Below the pieces are notes generated by a model, which was not told the DNA's origin, made no database searches, and saw nothing but the letters and a program-made list of their open reading frames with translations. Source: Parathielavia appendiculata (Eukaryota; Ascomycota; Sordariomycetes; Sordariales; Chaetomiaceae). Taken from it: a DNA stretch of 64,000 nucleotides. The first letter of the stretch is position 1. Every line of letters begins with the position of its first letter. Of this stretch, positions 43,892 to 56,002 are shown piece by piece. The stretch is from the NCBI RefSeq assembly GCF_033297405.1, contig NW_026944224.1, forward strand, positions 1,497,114-1,561,113, written 5' to 3'. Made by a program: the position numbers and the translations under genes.

Positions 43892-46090
43892 ATGGCTCAA
43901 CAACCGCCTTTCAATTCCAACAATCCGTTTCGTCGCAAAGCCGCCGGCCCTCCACCCGCCGCCCCACCTCTCGCCGTGCCACCGTTCGACGACCTCGATG
44001 CACCGAGTCTGACTCCTGTGGATGTACCCTCTCTACTACCGTCAGCGGATCGATTTCGGCACCAGCTACAGGCATCGTCCAACCCGAGCCAGCCGCCGGC
44101 GGCAACGAGCTTCCAGAAACCAAAGGTTGTGAAGAGAGTCCGTGTGCAATCGCCCCCGCCATCGTCGCCCGAGTCTCCCGGGCTATCTGACCGCTTTCAT
44201 CCGGTTCAGTTGGAGGACGACGAAAGCAGCAGTGTCGACACTGACGATCAGCTCGACCCTTTCTCGTATGCCTCGTCAACCGGCTCCGCCGATGTATCCG
44301 ACAGGAATGAACCCCAATCAGTCCCGGCTCACCGACCGCCGTTGAATCCGTTTCAGAAGGCCTCAAAGGGTTCAGAGAGCGGGGTGATAGAGCTTGAAAG
44401 AAGGTCCAGCACAGGCCCAGGAACGAAGGGTGTACTAGACGTGGGCGCTTTTGGGCGATTGTTGTTGACGGGCCAGGCCGAGGCCGTGGGCTCATCGCAG
44501 GGGCCAGCACCATACACACAGCACACAGGCTTGTCCTCGGTACCAAGCGGAGATGACTCAAGTGCGGCCGACACAGCAAACATGCCTCCTCAACCTATGC
44601 CCAATTCGCTGCAAGCCGTGGAGGCAACGCCGCAAACGTCCCGGGAGACGGATGAGGCGGAGGATGACCAGCGCGGATTGCTCAGAACTTCTCAGCCAGG
44701 CTGGCAGCCTGCTCCCTCCGTTCCAAAAAAGAAGCCCCCGCCGCCGAGTTCGCGGCATGGGAAGTTGATTAACCCGAGGGCGGATGGCGAGACGAAAGAA
44801 GCAGCGGGCGGACCACATCTGCTATTACCCGCCCCGAGTCGCAGAAGTGCAACGAAACCTCCCCTGTCTCCAAACCAGAGACCCCCCACACCATCCGACG
44901 TTAACAAGCCTCTTCCGCCAGTTCCGCATAGGTCACCCGCCGAGGAGGACACCGAGAGCCTGCTTGACCGTGAAGCGACCGGCAAGTTGCCCGAGACGGA
45001 CATCCAACCAGGGCTCAACATCATCATGACCTCAAAACCCCCAACTCCACCTAACGTATCCCATGCAGTTAAAAACCCACCAGCTACCACCGCGCAACCG
45101 GCCAAAAAGCCGGTTCCGCCTCCAAGACGACAGCCCCACGGTCGATCAGAGAGCAAAGTCACCTCAAGCGCAGCAGCAGCCACCCAGCACGATGAGGCGG
45201 AATCCCTCCAAAGACGGTCATCCGTCGACTCAACAAGGTCATCAACAAGGTCACGCTCCTCAAGCCTGCGCGTCAGCGTCCACGCCCCAACCCCTCCTCC
45301 GCCCCGCCGGCCCAGCCATCCGACGCGCGCCCCGAGCTCACACAACCTCCCACAATCGACCACATCGCCCGGAGAAACGGGTCCTCCTTCTGTCGAGCTC
45401 TCGCCTTCGCCCTCACTGTTACCACACCCACTCGTGACTTCCCCTCCCCCAATGACCGACAACCCCGGCAGTAGCAGCAGCAGTACTCCAGGAATATCGA
45501 CGCCAACCGCAATAGCTGTGACGACAACAATAACAACAACAGCGAAAGTCATTCCGCCACCGCCTCCCCCGGCCCGTAACGCCTCGGTCCGCACGAAGAA
45601 GAGACCGGCAGCGGCCGGTGGGAGCAACGGCCTACCCTCGCAGTTCCCGTCGCCGGCTCCGTCGTCGACGTCAAACGCGGGCTTGACGAGGAGATTGAGC
45701 GGGAGAGAACCGCCGCCTCCGCCGCGGCATAGGGATCGAGGGAGTAGTAAGGGGAGTTTGGATGGGGTCGGCTTGGGGTCGGCTGCTGCTGCTGCTGGTG
45801 GTAATAGTATCAGCTATCCCGGTAATGCTGGTGCTGGGACTGTGGCTAGCGGTGATGGTGGACCTGTACAAGTCCAAGTACATGATGAGCATGGACCTGG
45901 GCATGGGGTAATAGCTGGGGATGGTTATTCACAGCGGGATTGGGAGATGGTGGCTGGGTCTGAGGAAGGGGAAGCGGAGACCAAGGCTTCTTCAGCGGCG
46001 GGAGATATTCTAGCTGATTTGAGTGAGCTGCAGAGAGAGGTGGATGCGCTCAGGGGAAGGTATGAGAAGGGTGCGAACAACGAAGAGTAA
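43892..46090 (+). CDS. Conserved-looking proline-rich protein with NPF motifs, function unknown
   Basis: A single exon encodes 732 aa. I do not recognise a catalytic domain. The N-terminus reads NSNNPFRRKA, and a second NPF occurs in PLNPFQKASKG (about 150). NPF tripeptides bind EH domains of endocytic adaptors, so a role near actin patches or endocytosis is possible but is inference. A short ordered-looking block follows (GVLDVGAFGRLLLTGQ, about 180-195). Then comes a long disordered region rich in Pro, Ser and Thr, with several PPxxP and PPPPR runs that could bind SH3 domains. The last 25 residues (LADLSELQREVDALRGRYEK) look like a short coiled coil. There is no signal peptide and no membrane segment. 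The start ATG has a GCCATGG context. Confidence 0.7.
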   Translation: MAQQPPFNSNNPFRRKAAGPPPAAPPLAVPPFDDLDAPSLTPVDVPSLLPSADRFRHQLQASSNPSQPPAATSFQKPKVVKRVRVQSPPPSSPESPGLSDRFHPVQLEDDESSSVDTDDQLDPFSYASSTGSADVSDRNEPQSVPAHRPPLNPFQKASKGSESGVIELERRSSTGPGTKGVLDVGAFGRLLLTGQAEAVGSSQGPAPYTQHTGLSSVPSGDDSSAADTANMPPQPMPNSLQAVEATPQTSRETDEAEDDQRGLLRTSQPGWQPAPSVPKKKPPPPSSRHGKLINPRADGETKEAAGGPHLLLPAPSRRSATKPPLSPNQRPPTPSDVNKPLPPVPHRSPAEEDTESLLDREATGKLPETDIQPGLNIIMTSKPPTPPNVSHAVKNPPATTAQPAKKPVPPPRRQPHGRSESKVTSSAAAATQHDEAESLQRRSSVDSTRSSTRSRSSSLRVSVHAPTPPPPRRPSHPTRAPSSHNLPQSTTSPGETGPPSVELSPSPSLLPHPLVTSPPPMTDNPGSSSSSTPGISTPTAIAVTTTITTTAKVIPPPPPPARNASVRTKKRPAAAGGSNGLPSQFPSPAPSSTSNAGLTRRLSGREPPPPPRHRDRGSSKGSLDGVGLGSAAAAAGGNSISYPGNAGAGTVASGDGGPVQVQVHDEHGPGHGVIAGDGYSQRDWEMVAGSEEGEAETKASSAAGDILADLSELQREVDALRGRYEKGANNEE

Positions 46091-48197
46091 ATCGAATAAC
46101 ACTAAGCCAGAAACTGACAGCAGCCACAACTCCTCGGTTGCCGTCTGGTTCCGACCTCGATGCTCCTAGGGACAGGCCAGACCCGACATGCGAGGAGTGC
46201 GGCGGATCTGGGTTTAAAGTGGGACCACGTCCCTGTTTACAGTGAATGCAATCTGTGTAAGGGAACTACAATTAAACCATGGTTTGTTTGTTAGTGTGGA
46301 ATTTGTTAGTGTGGAACTTACGTGGTAGGTATTATACCTCATCTTCCTTCACTTTAACCTTCTTATATTTTTTGTTCTTGTTCTTCTTCCTACCTCCACT
46401 TCCTATTGCTCTTCCTCTTCCTCTTCCTCTTTACCATTACATTTTACCTTTACCTTTTCCTTTGTCTTTATGTCCTACTATATCTTTCTTTCTTTCTTAT
46501 TTTCTTACGTTCTTTCGTTTCTTATATTCCATTTAACTAAATATATTTGTATATAATGCCCCAGCACGTGCTACGCTAACAAACAAACCAGGGTTGGATT
46601 ATTGGAGACTTCTAGGGCGGAAACGAGCGGCATGCCCTATACAGTTGTGTTATCTTTGCATAGAGGTGGGAAAACGATGCACAGAGCATTCCCGGGCACA
46701 GAGGCGGTGCGATTGCTATGGTAGATACTGAACCCCCTATTGGGTTCAGCGGTTTAACTGGTTAGGTAGAATTCTGGGTCTTTATTGTGTTGAGCAGTGT
46801 CAGCGAAATGTAGTAACGGTACTGCGGTGGCAATAGAGCACAGTTCATTTTCCTCCTCGGATTGACTAGGTTTGTTGCTAAAGGGAGTTAGTGCTGTATA
46901 GGCGTAGATAGTTATACATTTATGAATTATCAGGTAGCAACTAGGATTACGGATTACTACGAACTTGCGCTTCAAGATTTGAGGTAGAGAGCCGCCTTTC
47001 AGTGGCGACGCCAAAACAAGAGAGAAAATGAGGTTAAGGAAGGGGAAGAAGGTAATGGAGAGCTGAAGTGAACAAATAGGCTTCCATCTCAGGGCCCCCC
47101 AGGAAAAAGCCAAAGTCAGGATTGATATCACTCAGCAAATATCACTGTTTGCGCTTAATCCATCTTGTGGCACCAAGGCTGGGCCCAGCCTGAGATCCTT
47201 CCTAGGGAGTTGACTTTGGGAACTAAGGTGGGGTCGTGTCTGGTGATAGAGGTTTCCCTGTATCCGAATCTCTTGCTAGGAAGAGCGAACCTTCCCCGTC
47301 TGCCCCTGTAAGAGCAGGTCAGACTCAGGAGATTGAGACAAATGTGGAGCTTGGAGAGTGTTTGTGAAAGGGAGACCTTAGAGACAGGCACAAAGCAGAA
47401 GGTATAGTATAGTACACTATCTACCCGTCACTGGCACAGCCTCTGATAACGCCAACTCAAAGCAAACCATCGCAACCAAGCTGCAAAACCACATACAAAG
47501 TACACATTGCAAAAAACCGCCATCTTGAACCGCCCACTGACGACCGGAAGACCTAGGCCCCCAAATGAAGCAAAATGCACGCAGTCGCCACTAAGAAAAG
47601 GGAAGATACCTACCGTGCTTGAACACCTCCTCCTAGTCTGGTTCCGAGACTGAGACTTTAACTTGAGAAAGAAGTGGGACTGGGCGGGAGGGGAAGGGAG
47701 AAGAGTTGACTCGGAGGGGTCTAAGGCCGTAAGGCAGCGGAGGCAAATTGTATATGTATGCATAGACCTTGTCGCACACGGGATGATTTAAACAACAAGA
47801 GGCCGGATCGCGTCCGTTGTTGGACATGTCAACACCAAGAAACGTACAATGCAGAATCCCTTCGCGGAGACGAGGGGAAGGCCGGATGGCCGGGGAGAGA
47901 ATCGTATTATGTTGTCTTGCATTATATTATCGGTCGCCCCTCGGCGAAGAAGGCAAACGAGAGAGGGAGGCTGTATATCTATCGCGAGCATGTCTGCGGT
48001 AACCCCTGAAAAATCGGTTTGGTAATTTTTCTGTACGACACTCAAGGTACTTGATCAAGGCTAACCAGCGACGTTGTGGACAGAAAAAAAATCAGAAAAG
48101 CTTCAGAGCATCACGTCGCACGGGATGAAGTCTCTAGGAGGATTGCGAGATTTCGAGATCTCGCGCTTGTGCGCGCATGGATTGGCTAAACCTCTCT
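46091..48197. other. Intergenic, holds MITE copy A
   Basis: Contains the pyrimidine-rich MITE at 46275-46595. The remaining 1.6 kb up to the mitochondrial AsnRS stop has no recognisable gene. Confidence 0.5.
46275..46595 (+). mobile_element. Pyrimidine-rich MITE, copy A
   Basis: A 321-bp element with terminal inverted repeats: the left end AACCATGGTTTGTTTGTTAG matches the reverse complement of the right end, AACCCTGGTTTGTTTGTTAG. Next to the left end, GGAACTTACGTGGTAGGTAT is shared with copy B. The interior is a long T/C-rich tract (CTTCC-, CTTT- and TTCTT-type), with no coding capacity. A target duplication is not clear. Confidence 0.7.
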
Positions 48198-49915
48198 TCA
48201 GCAGTCACACCGTCCATACCAGCGTGGGAATGAAACCATGTCTCGGACCGTTTGAACCCCAGCGAGATAGCTAAGCAACCGGTCGAAGCCCAGGCCGAAT
48301 CCGCCGTGCGGCGGGCAGCCCCAGCGGCGCAGGTCAACGTACCATTCAAGACCGTTGACAGAAGGTTTGTCAGGGTCGGCACCGCCCTCGGAGGATGGTG
48401 ATTTTTGGATTCGCTGTCGCCTCATAACGTCCAGGAGATGATCCAAGCGGTGTTCGCGCATGGAGCCGCCGGCAATTTCGCAGAACTCGGGCACCAGCAA
48501 GTCGAAGCAGTCGACGGTCGCCCCGGGTACGTCGGGGGCTGCGGGCTGGGTCTCGCGCATGTAAAAGGCCTTGATGTCTCGGGGATAGTGCGTGACAAAG
48601 ACCGGTTTCTCACCGCCTCCGATGTGCTCGGCAAGGTACTTTTCATGTTCGGACTGCAGCCCTGCACCCCAGATTGGCTTGTGCGTAAAGCGATCGGCTC
48701 GCTGCAGCAGCAGTGCGACCGCGTCCGAGTATGTGATCCGCGGCCAGTCCTGCCGCGCCAGCCCCTCCCACCGGCGCTTGACCTCGTCGGCCGGGGCCAG
48801 ATCGGAACCGCTGTTGCGGGATCGGAAGAGAAGGTCCTGGACCGTAGCCGAATTGGCGAGGCTGGTGCTCAGCGACCGAAGCATGTCCTCGGCCAGGTCC
48901 ATGACGGGGCCGAGGTGGTCCACAAAGCTCATCTCGGCCTCGAGCATGTAGAACTCGCTCAGGTGCCTCGACGTGTCGCTCCTCTCGGCGCGGAAGACGG
49001 GCGAGAGGGTCCAGACGTTGCCGACGGCCTGGGCGAGAGCCTCGAGATGGAGCTGAGTTGAGACAGTGAGATACTTTTTGGAGCGAAAGAATGGCTCCTG
49101 AGAGCTGCCGTTGTCAACGGCGTCGGGGGTGTTGTTGGCCGGCGTCACGGTGAAGACCTCACCGGCGCCCTCACAGTCCGATGACGTGATGATGGGCGGG
49201 TGCGTCTGGGTGAAGGATCGCCCTGCAAAGAACTGAGTCAAGGATGCGATGGCTTCGGAACGCAGTCTCAGCAGGACGGCGTTGACCGGAGTTCTCGGCC
49301 GCAAGTGCGGCATGGTGCGGAGATACTCGGGTGTCTGATATTTCTTTTGAATGGGAAACGTCTGCAGAAAAAAGCAGTTTGTCATGAATGTTATGATCTG
49401 ACTAAAGAGCGGTTTGACGTGTGGGCAGGGAAGAGCATACCTTTGCGTCGGACGGGCCCAAGACCTCAACCTTGCCGACGTGCAGCTCGTGACTCTGGCC
49501 GGCTCCGGGCGAGGCCACCCAGGAGCCGGTGAGGCGGACTGCCGCGCCAACGGTCAGGCTGCAGAGACCGGCATCAGCAACTAAGCAGCTTTCACTGAAA
49601 CATGTCGTGTGTAGACAGGAAGGGACCATATCCTCACCCTTCGGCTTCGGCATGCTTGGACTCTACGAGGGCTTGGAGCGGAGCCAGCGATGAGCCGTCG
49701 CCCAGCGAGACAAATCGATGCGTCTTCATGGACCGGACAGACCGCACGAAGCCGTGGACGACAACATCATCGGCCTTTTGGGCAGGCCGCCATTGGAGCA
49801 GCTCGGCAACGGAGCGAGCTGCTTGTTGAGAGACATGTCGGTGGGAGCTGGGAACGTGTCGCCGAATTAAGACACGCGACACACTCGACGGCCGAAGCGG
49901 CGGAGCGGGCCGCAT
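48198..49915 (-). CDS. slm5: Asparaginyl-tRNA synthetase, mitochondrial
   Basis: Charges mitochondrial tRNA-Asn with asparagine using ATP. Three exons (49915-49638, 49558-49441 and 49361-48198) encode 519 aa, close to yeast Slm5 (about 490). The N-terminus is rich in Arg and Ser with no acidic residues, as in a mitochondrial presequence (RPAPPLRPSSVSRVLIRRHV). An OB-fold anticodon-binding domain follows (about 35-130, VHGFVRSVRSMKTHRFVSLG to HVGKVEVLGPSD). The class IIb catalytic core has motif 2 (FRAERSDTSRHLSEFYMLEA, about 255) and motif 3 (GLGFDRLLSYLAG, about 490). It lacks the N-terminal extension typical of cytosolic fungal AsnRS. The exon 1 donor is the GG/GTGAGG site that preserves frame. 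Confidence 0.93.
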
Positions 49916-51738
49916 GCTCGGAGACAGGGCACAGTGTTGGAAAATCTGAGGGATGGGGTTTGTTGTGGTCCGAACTCGGCGGCAGTGTCTCTCAACTTTT
50001 GCGGCGAATGAGATCAGGCGGGCCAGTATTAACTTGCCGATTAATTCAGCGCACCTGACACTGTCTGCTGGCTCTTTCACAGCAATTGGAATGGAACTCG
50101 ACAAGGCAATCGACAATGGAAGGCACAAAATGCACAAGAAGCTCGAGCATTTCTTGGCAGGCTCGGCAGGCAACCAGGACGCTGTTGTCTTGGCACGTCC
50201 TTGCCAAGCCTTGACAACTGCCTCGGTGAACCCACACCACAAACCAGCTGTCGTGGACTTGCCCTTCTCGAGGCCCAGCACTGCCATGATTGGCTGCCGC
50301 TGATTCTCTCCTCCTTCTTTGCCGGGCAAGTGACCATCTATCAATCTCAACAACTGCCATCAGAATGAAGGCGATCCCGGGACGGAGTGCCTGATATGGC
50401 ATTCTGTCCGGACCCGGATCCGTAGGAGGAGTAGTCTGGATAGCGGCTTTCATCCTTTCCATTCCGTTCATTGACTGCATTCCGTCCATTTGCAAGTCAC
50501 TCAGCTCTCACTCACCGCAAGCTTGTTTTCATCCCTCACTCGAGCCCAGAGTTTCAAGCTTGCTCCGACATTCATCGCAGTCAATCAACGCTGAACGTTT
50601 CCACGGTTACAGACGACAATCTTTTTCCATGTGCAATGTTCGCATATGGCCATGTATTCGTCATGGGTTGCGGCAGGGAAAAGACAGACATGCATTCTAT
50701 CGGTTCTTGTTTCGTATCGCCGAGCTCACCGGCTTCCTTGACACTATTGAGGCTAGCATCACCCTTTTGAAAACCCCCGCCCGACCTTGATGCCGATTCT
50801 CCAGACCAGCCCAACATTCCCGCGAGGCAGCCTGCCAGCATGGCGTCTCGAACTGTCGATGGATTGGGCCAAGTGGTTCGGTTGTATGTCTCGTTCTCAT
50901 TGGGTTTGGCCGCGACTTAGCAAGCTGACTGCAACCCGCAGGGTGCAAGCCGTGTCCAGAGGCCCGGCCGATTATTGATTTCGGCAGCTGCCCGGCCAGA
51001 GAGGACCCGACGCATGCACCAGTCCAAAAACACATTCATCCAACGGCGGGCGACAGGGACCCGGCCCATGTCACTGGTCCCGAGTGGCGCGGTCATACCA
51101 GATTGACTCAGACTCGAGATGGCGCACCCTGCTGCAGCATAACATTACCCTCATCCACTCTGTGATGCCCAGGGTCTCGGCAGCTCGCCTCGGCGTCACC
51201 TCAGCTCTGCCTCCCGGGACCTCAAGGACGCTTACTGACCACCTTGGTTGTTGAAACCTCTATTGTTTTGTCATCTGGGTGGCGCCTGCAATGGGTCGGT
51301 TCTGTGGTGCGTTAGTCGCTTTTGCTCAACGCACGACAAAAAACCCGGAAGTTTAGAGAAGAGGGCAAGTGCTCTCAGTTCCGCTCACAATCGCAAGCAT
51401 AAACAGTTGTCTTGGATCTCTGAGATTGGGCAGTTACACAGAGATCTCTGTGCAGGAAATCTCGGCACGCGACACGGGTGTCATGCTGGCCGCTGCGGCT
51501 GCTTGCAAGTGGAACGGCACATGTCTAATTCTATGTTCCTGTTACCCTCTCTCTCCCTGACCGCTCGGTGCAGATATAAGGCAACCGGCATCCCAGGCTC
51601 TCTCACTTCGGAATTGGCATCGCAGAATATCCTCGCGCTCAGTATCCGATCAACTGGACCTAGCTCAATTCCTCAACGTCCACCATCAAGTCACTCGCTT
51701 GCCCCGGTGTCCCCCAACATCATATTTCCCGACACGCC
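49916..51738. other. Divergent intergenic region, AsnRS / PARG-like gene
   Basis: A 1.8-kb region between divergent starts. Both promoters lie here; no other gene is recognisable. Confidence 0.55.
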
Positions 51739-52863
51739 ATGCCTTCATCAAGCTCCAAGTCCAAACCAAAGCCCTCCGAGGTTGCTTCCGAAGCCAAGCG
51801 GGTTTACATCCCCATCATCCGGGACAGATACGCATCGATGTGGGAGACCAGCTCATACATCTACCTTCAGCCCTTGCTTCAGATCAACTTTATCGAGCGA
51901 CCGCTTGATCTGTCACCCCCAATGTTTTGTAAGTACGACGCCCCGGGTGCGACAGCTTCCTTGTATAACATGGGTCAGATGTCTTCAGCGGAGACCCGGT
52001 GAACACTGCAATGGATTGGGCAACCACGGCAGGGTGTGCCATACCCTTCATCTGCGCAGCCAACGACAAGCGCCCCGGCGGAGACTGGGAAACCGGTGTG
52101 GTAGGCTACGAAGAGCGGTTATGCCGCCGCAGCACCCTTGCGGCGTGTCTGGCAAAACCAGCAGACGGCTCAGCCAGCCACTACCCGCTTCCGATGTGCG
52201 CCGGAGTCCTGTCACAGCACGTGGGTCAGTTGGCTGCTTTAAGGTAGTCTCGTTGTGCTCCCGCAGCTGACGTCTCGCACAGTCGTGTTCCGCGGGCCAC
52301 ACGACAGATATGAAAAGCTGCCTGAGGAACAGTGGCGGGCACTGCCTGTGGTGTCGGTCCCTCCGCCACGCTGGCCCAAGCTGACGCAGCACGGCACCAA
52401 GTATTCGTTTGCGGACGAGCGTGAGATGGTCAAGGAGAAGCTGCGCGGCGCACTCCGCATCTGTGCGTATAACAACTTTGGCACCGTGGTGGTAGGGGAC
52501 TTTGGACTCGGCAACGGCTATCGCAATCCGCCCCAGGAGCTGGCCGAACTTTGGCGGGAGGTATGCCTCTATGATCCTGACCTTCGCGGCCGCATCCGCT
52601 GTGTGGCGTTCGTGTTTGAGGACCCCAGCCAGAGCACGACGCAGTTGATCCTCGACGACATTGCGAAGAAGGCCAAGGGAAGCAGCGGCAGCGGCAGCTC
52701 GTCGAGCAGGTCCAAGTCAAAGGGCAGCTCGAGCTCAAGTTCCTCGTCTGGCAACTCGCCCACTGACCTCGAGATTTTCTCGAGGGTCTTCGACAATACG
52801 GAAATCCAAAGGTTCGTCGCGCAGCCGGACGCGAGATACGGCCTAAACAACTTGCTCGCTTGA
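51739..52863 (+). CDS. Microbial-type poly(ADP-ribose) glycohydrolase (DUF2263/TIGR02452)
   Basis: Members hydrolyse ADP-ribose polymers with a macrodomain fold. Three exons (51739-51928, 51979-52220 and 52267-52863) encode 342 aa. The N-terminal helix-rich part (about 20-70) precedes the catalytic loop PGGDWETGVVGYEERLCRRS (about 92-111), which corresponds to the PARG signature GGG-x(6-8)-QEE: the Glu pair is present, the third Gly is Asp and the Gln is Tyr. YPLPMCAGVLSQH, then TVVFRG, and the phosphate loop VVVGDFGLGNGYRNPPQELA (about 220-240) match the rest of the family. A Ser/Gly-rich linker (about 285-315) splits the C-terminal helix region. Exon 2 uses a GTGGGT donor. There is no signal peptide, so the protein is probably nuclear or cytosolic. 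Whether it is active with the altered loop is not known. Confidence 0.8.
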
Positions 52864-55800
52864 TTATGTTCTTTTGGGTTTCTGGCCGGGCCATGTTGGG
52901 GCGTCAAGGCGGCGGTTCGATTTTCCTGTGAAGGTGCACGGCTTGTTTAGGCATCCTCTTTTGGGCATCCTGTTTTACATCATTTTCCATTCATGTGTCT
53001 CTCCGCTCTCTCCTATCTCTCACGTCCGGCATCATTCGAGAACGTTATGGGTATACGCTGTGGTGGCTACATATGCCGGCGTCCCACAGTTTGTGTCTCG
53101 GGTTTGATGCCCTTCGTCGAGTTTTTAGCTGGGGCCCTGCTTACCCTGGTCCCATCGCAACGATAGTAATAATGTACTGTGTAGTCTCTGATCGTCCATT
53201 TCTCCCATTGCCTTGAGAGGTGTGCTCACAAGGCGGCAAGCGCGCTTGTCTGAATCTGGAGCCCCCTGACAAAACTGGGAGACTGAAGCCCGGCCCAACG
53301 TTCCCGACAGAGGGATCCCCAAGCCACGGCCCGAGGTAGTCATCAGCCGAAGAAGCAAGTTCGAGGGCAGAGGTGGCGGTGCCGGGACCGCCTGCAGCCA
53401 TCCTCGTCATCAGATCGGGGGCCTGGTCATTCACGGGTCTCAGACATGGGCCGGTGTCATGGGAGACGCTCCGCATGAGGCTGAAAAGCCACTTGACCAT
53501 CCACTTGGGCCTGTGTGAGTGCCCAACTGCGTCATCCAGATCTCGCACATGTTCGCGGCCAAGCCTTGAACGGCATCGCAAAAAACCCGGAAATACCCTG
53601 TTCGGAGGTGGCTGCAGATGTGGCCGGCCGGCGAGGTTCATGTTGGGTTTACTGTACTGTTGCTTCTTTCTTGATTCCAACTGTTATGGTTGATGTCTTC
53701 GTCGTGATGTCAGTTGGGGACTATGCGGGAACCGTTTCCATGCAGATCGGAGTGTAATCGAAGCCACTGGAACAGGACAGGTAGCTGACTGAGCGCTTTG
53801 GTTGCCACGTGTCTGGCTGTTTTTTTCGCCCACTTCGATGAAGGCTAGCTCTCTCTCCTTCACTGGGCCGCTCGAAGCAGCGACAAGCAGCAGCAGCCTC
53901 GGCGGGCCGAGGCGCTAGTTACAGTACAAGAAGCGGTCAGCATGCATATGAAGCCTGGTCCCGGCACAGCATCTAGCCGTTGGGTCCAGGGTGCTAACCC
54001 GCCGCCGTGACAGCGGGAGCCTGAGATTCGGCGGTGGCGGCGTGAGATGAGGCACGCAAGCGGGCGAGACTCCTTTTTGCTTTTTTCGTGTTTTCTTGCA
54101 CAACTGTTGCGATCAGGGCCCCCCCCCCCATGATGCAGTAGTGCACGGAGTAATGTGAGGCGATTTGCCGTTCAAGAGACCTAACGTATCGAGCAGGTGT
54201 CAGGCCAGGAGAATCTCTGGACAACTCGACGATAGAGGGCACCGTGACCGTAAGGCCTCGGAGTCTTGGCTCACGGGGTGTTTCTACGTCTGCAGATTCC
54301 GTGGAGACGATAGGATAGTGCTGAGTTATGGAATCAACGGTATGTAAGAACCTTACATTTCTCACTGTTTTAGTTCTCCTTTGCTCCGCGGCGGGTCAAT
54401 CTTCCCATCTACTTGCCAGCCACTGCCCGCTCACATGCAGCCTTCAACCCCCCAGGACACAAGCGGCGGCGAAGATTGGCCCCTCGCAAGATTTCCTGTA
54501 ATACAAATGCGGCTGCAGATACCTTCGGGTGACACGAAGCCTCTCAAGGATAGGCAACCTACACGAAAGGCTTAGGTTGTGCGAGATCGAGTCATACAGA
54601 TCGTACAGTTGTACGCCAGACCACCAACACGGATACACACAGGCTACGGTGTACCTGCGTAAGGTAGCCTGTCCCTCTCCAGGCAACTATCCTCGCCCCC
54701 TTGGCTTGGTGGTACAAGACTCAGATGGATCTGGCACAGGGTCGGATGGCTGAGACTATGGAGATCTTACTGTACAGCGTAAATGAGGATAACGTTAGCT
54801 TTGGCGATGACTAGGAACTGTGAAGACACTGCACTCTCTCAAGTGATACCAAAGTGGCTTGAACGGGGTTGAGAGACGGGCTAGAAAAGATGTAGAAAGG
54901 GCAGCGAGTATAAGTTGAAGAAGTTGAGAGCAGGACCTGCTTCCAGGGGAAGCTGATCAGCATGACCACCATCTCGGTGCTTCTCCTGTTCTTCTCTGCT
55001 GGATATGACAAAGAAGTTCGAGCGGTACCATATTTCGACCGAAATCGGTCGGGGTCCTCCTTCTCACTCTGCATTCCACACAGCCCGAGACAGTTCAGCC
55101 AGCCGTGATCTGGTCCCACTCAGCAAAGGAACAGCTGTTGATGGCTAAATCCCACCTAACAAGAGAGCACGCACCCCTATGATTACGGTATCCCCATGGG
55201 TGACATCGCGGTGTAAGCCCCAAGCCAGAGAATTCGGCCCGGATCCAGCCTTGTCTTAGAGTTGTTAGCTCGGCCTAGCTCGGGCTCGCTTAGCCTGAGA
55301 AGGAGAAGGTGAGGCCGAAGGAAAATGAAGGGATAGCATAGGGAGACAGGGAAAAAGAGTGGGTGTAAGAAGGGTTCCGATGTATGAGGATCACAGAAGT
55401 TGAGCGGTGTACAATACAGTCAAACCCTTGTGTGTTCGTTAGCATGGCACATGGTAGGACACTAGTGGATAAAAGAAACCAAGGACCGTGAGGAAACAAG
55501 GAAGAAAGAGAAAAAGAAAAGAGACTAGAATATAAGGACAAAAAAGTGAAGAGGAGGGAAAAGAGAAAGACAAAGATGGAAAGGAAGAGAAAGATAAAAG
55601 ACAAAGAGGAAAAAGATAGAAGAAAAGAAAGTAACTAACTTAACCTTATATAGAGATGAAAGATAAAAGTAGGGAAAAGAGAAAGATAGAGATAGAGAAG
55701 AGGAGGCAAATAAAAATAGAGAAGAAGAGAAAGATAAAGATAGAGGAAGAGAAGATGGACAGGAAAAGGAAAGAAAGAAAGAATATTAAAAAGGTTGAAA

Positions 55801-56002
55801 TAGGAAGATAAGATGGAATACCCACCACGTAAGTTCCGCACTAATAAACACACTAGGGTTACTTATATCATGTTCACATCGCATTTCAAGGTCACCCCCC
55901 TTTCAGGCAGGTCACTAGAGGTTTTGTACGCACTAACTCTACTATATGTGTTTGACTCAACCTCCGAAACTGCATCTCAACTCGACAACGTCCCCTCCCC
56001 GT
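52864..56002. other. Intergenic, holds MITE copy B
   Basis: Lies between the PARG-like gene and the SEC24 3' end. It includes a C-homopolymer at about 54119-54129 and the purine-rich MITE copy at 55423-55860. No gene is recognisable. Confidence 0.5.
55423..55860 (-). mobile_element. Pyrimidine-rich MITE, copy B, inverted
   Basis: A 438-bp relative of copy A on the opposite strand. The left end AACCCTTGTGTGTTCGTTAG matches the reverse complement of the right end, AACCCTAGTGTGTTTATTAG. In reverse complement the right part reads GGAACTTACGTGGTGGGTAT, as in copy A, followed by a T/C-rich interior seen here as an A/G-rich tract (GAAAAAGAAAAG, AGAGAAAGATAAAGA and similar). It is longer than A by about 117 bp, mostly in the tract. 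Confidence 0.7.
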
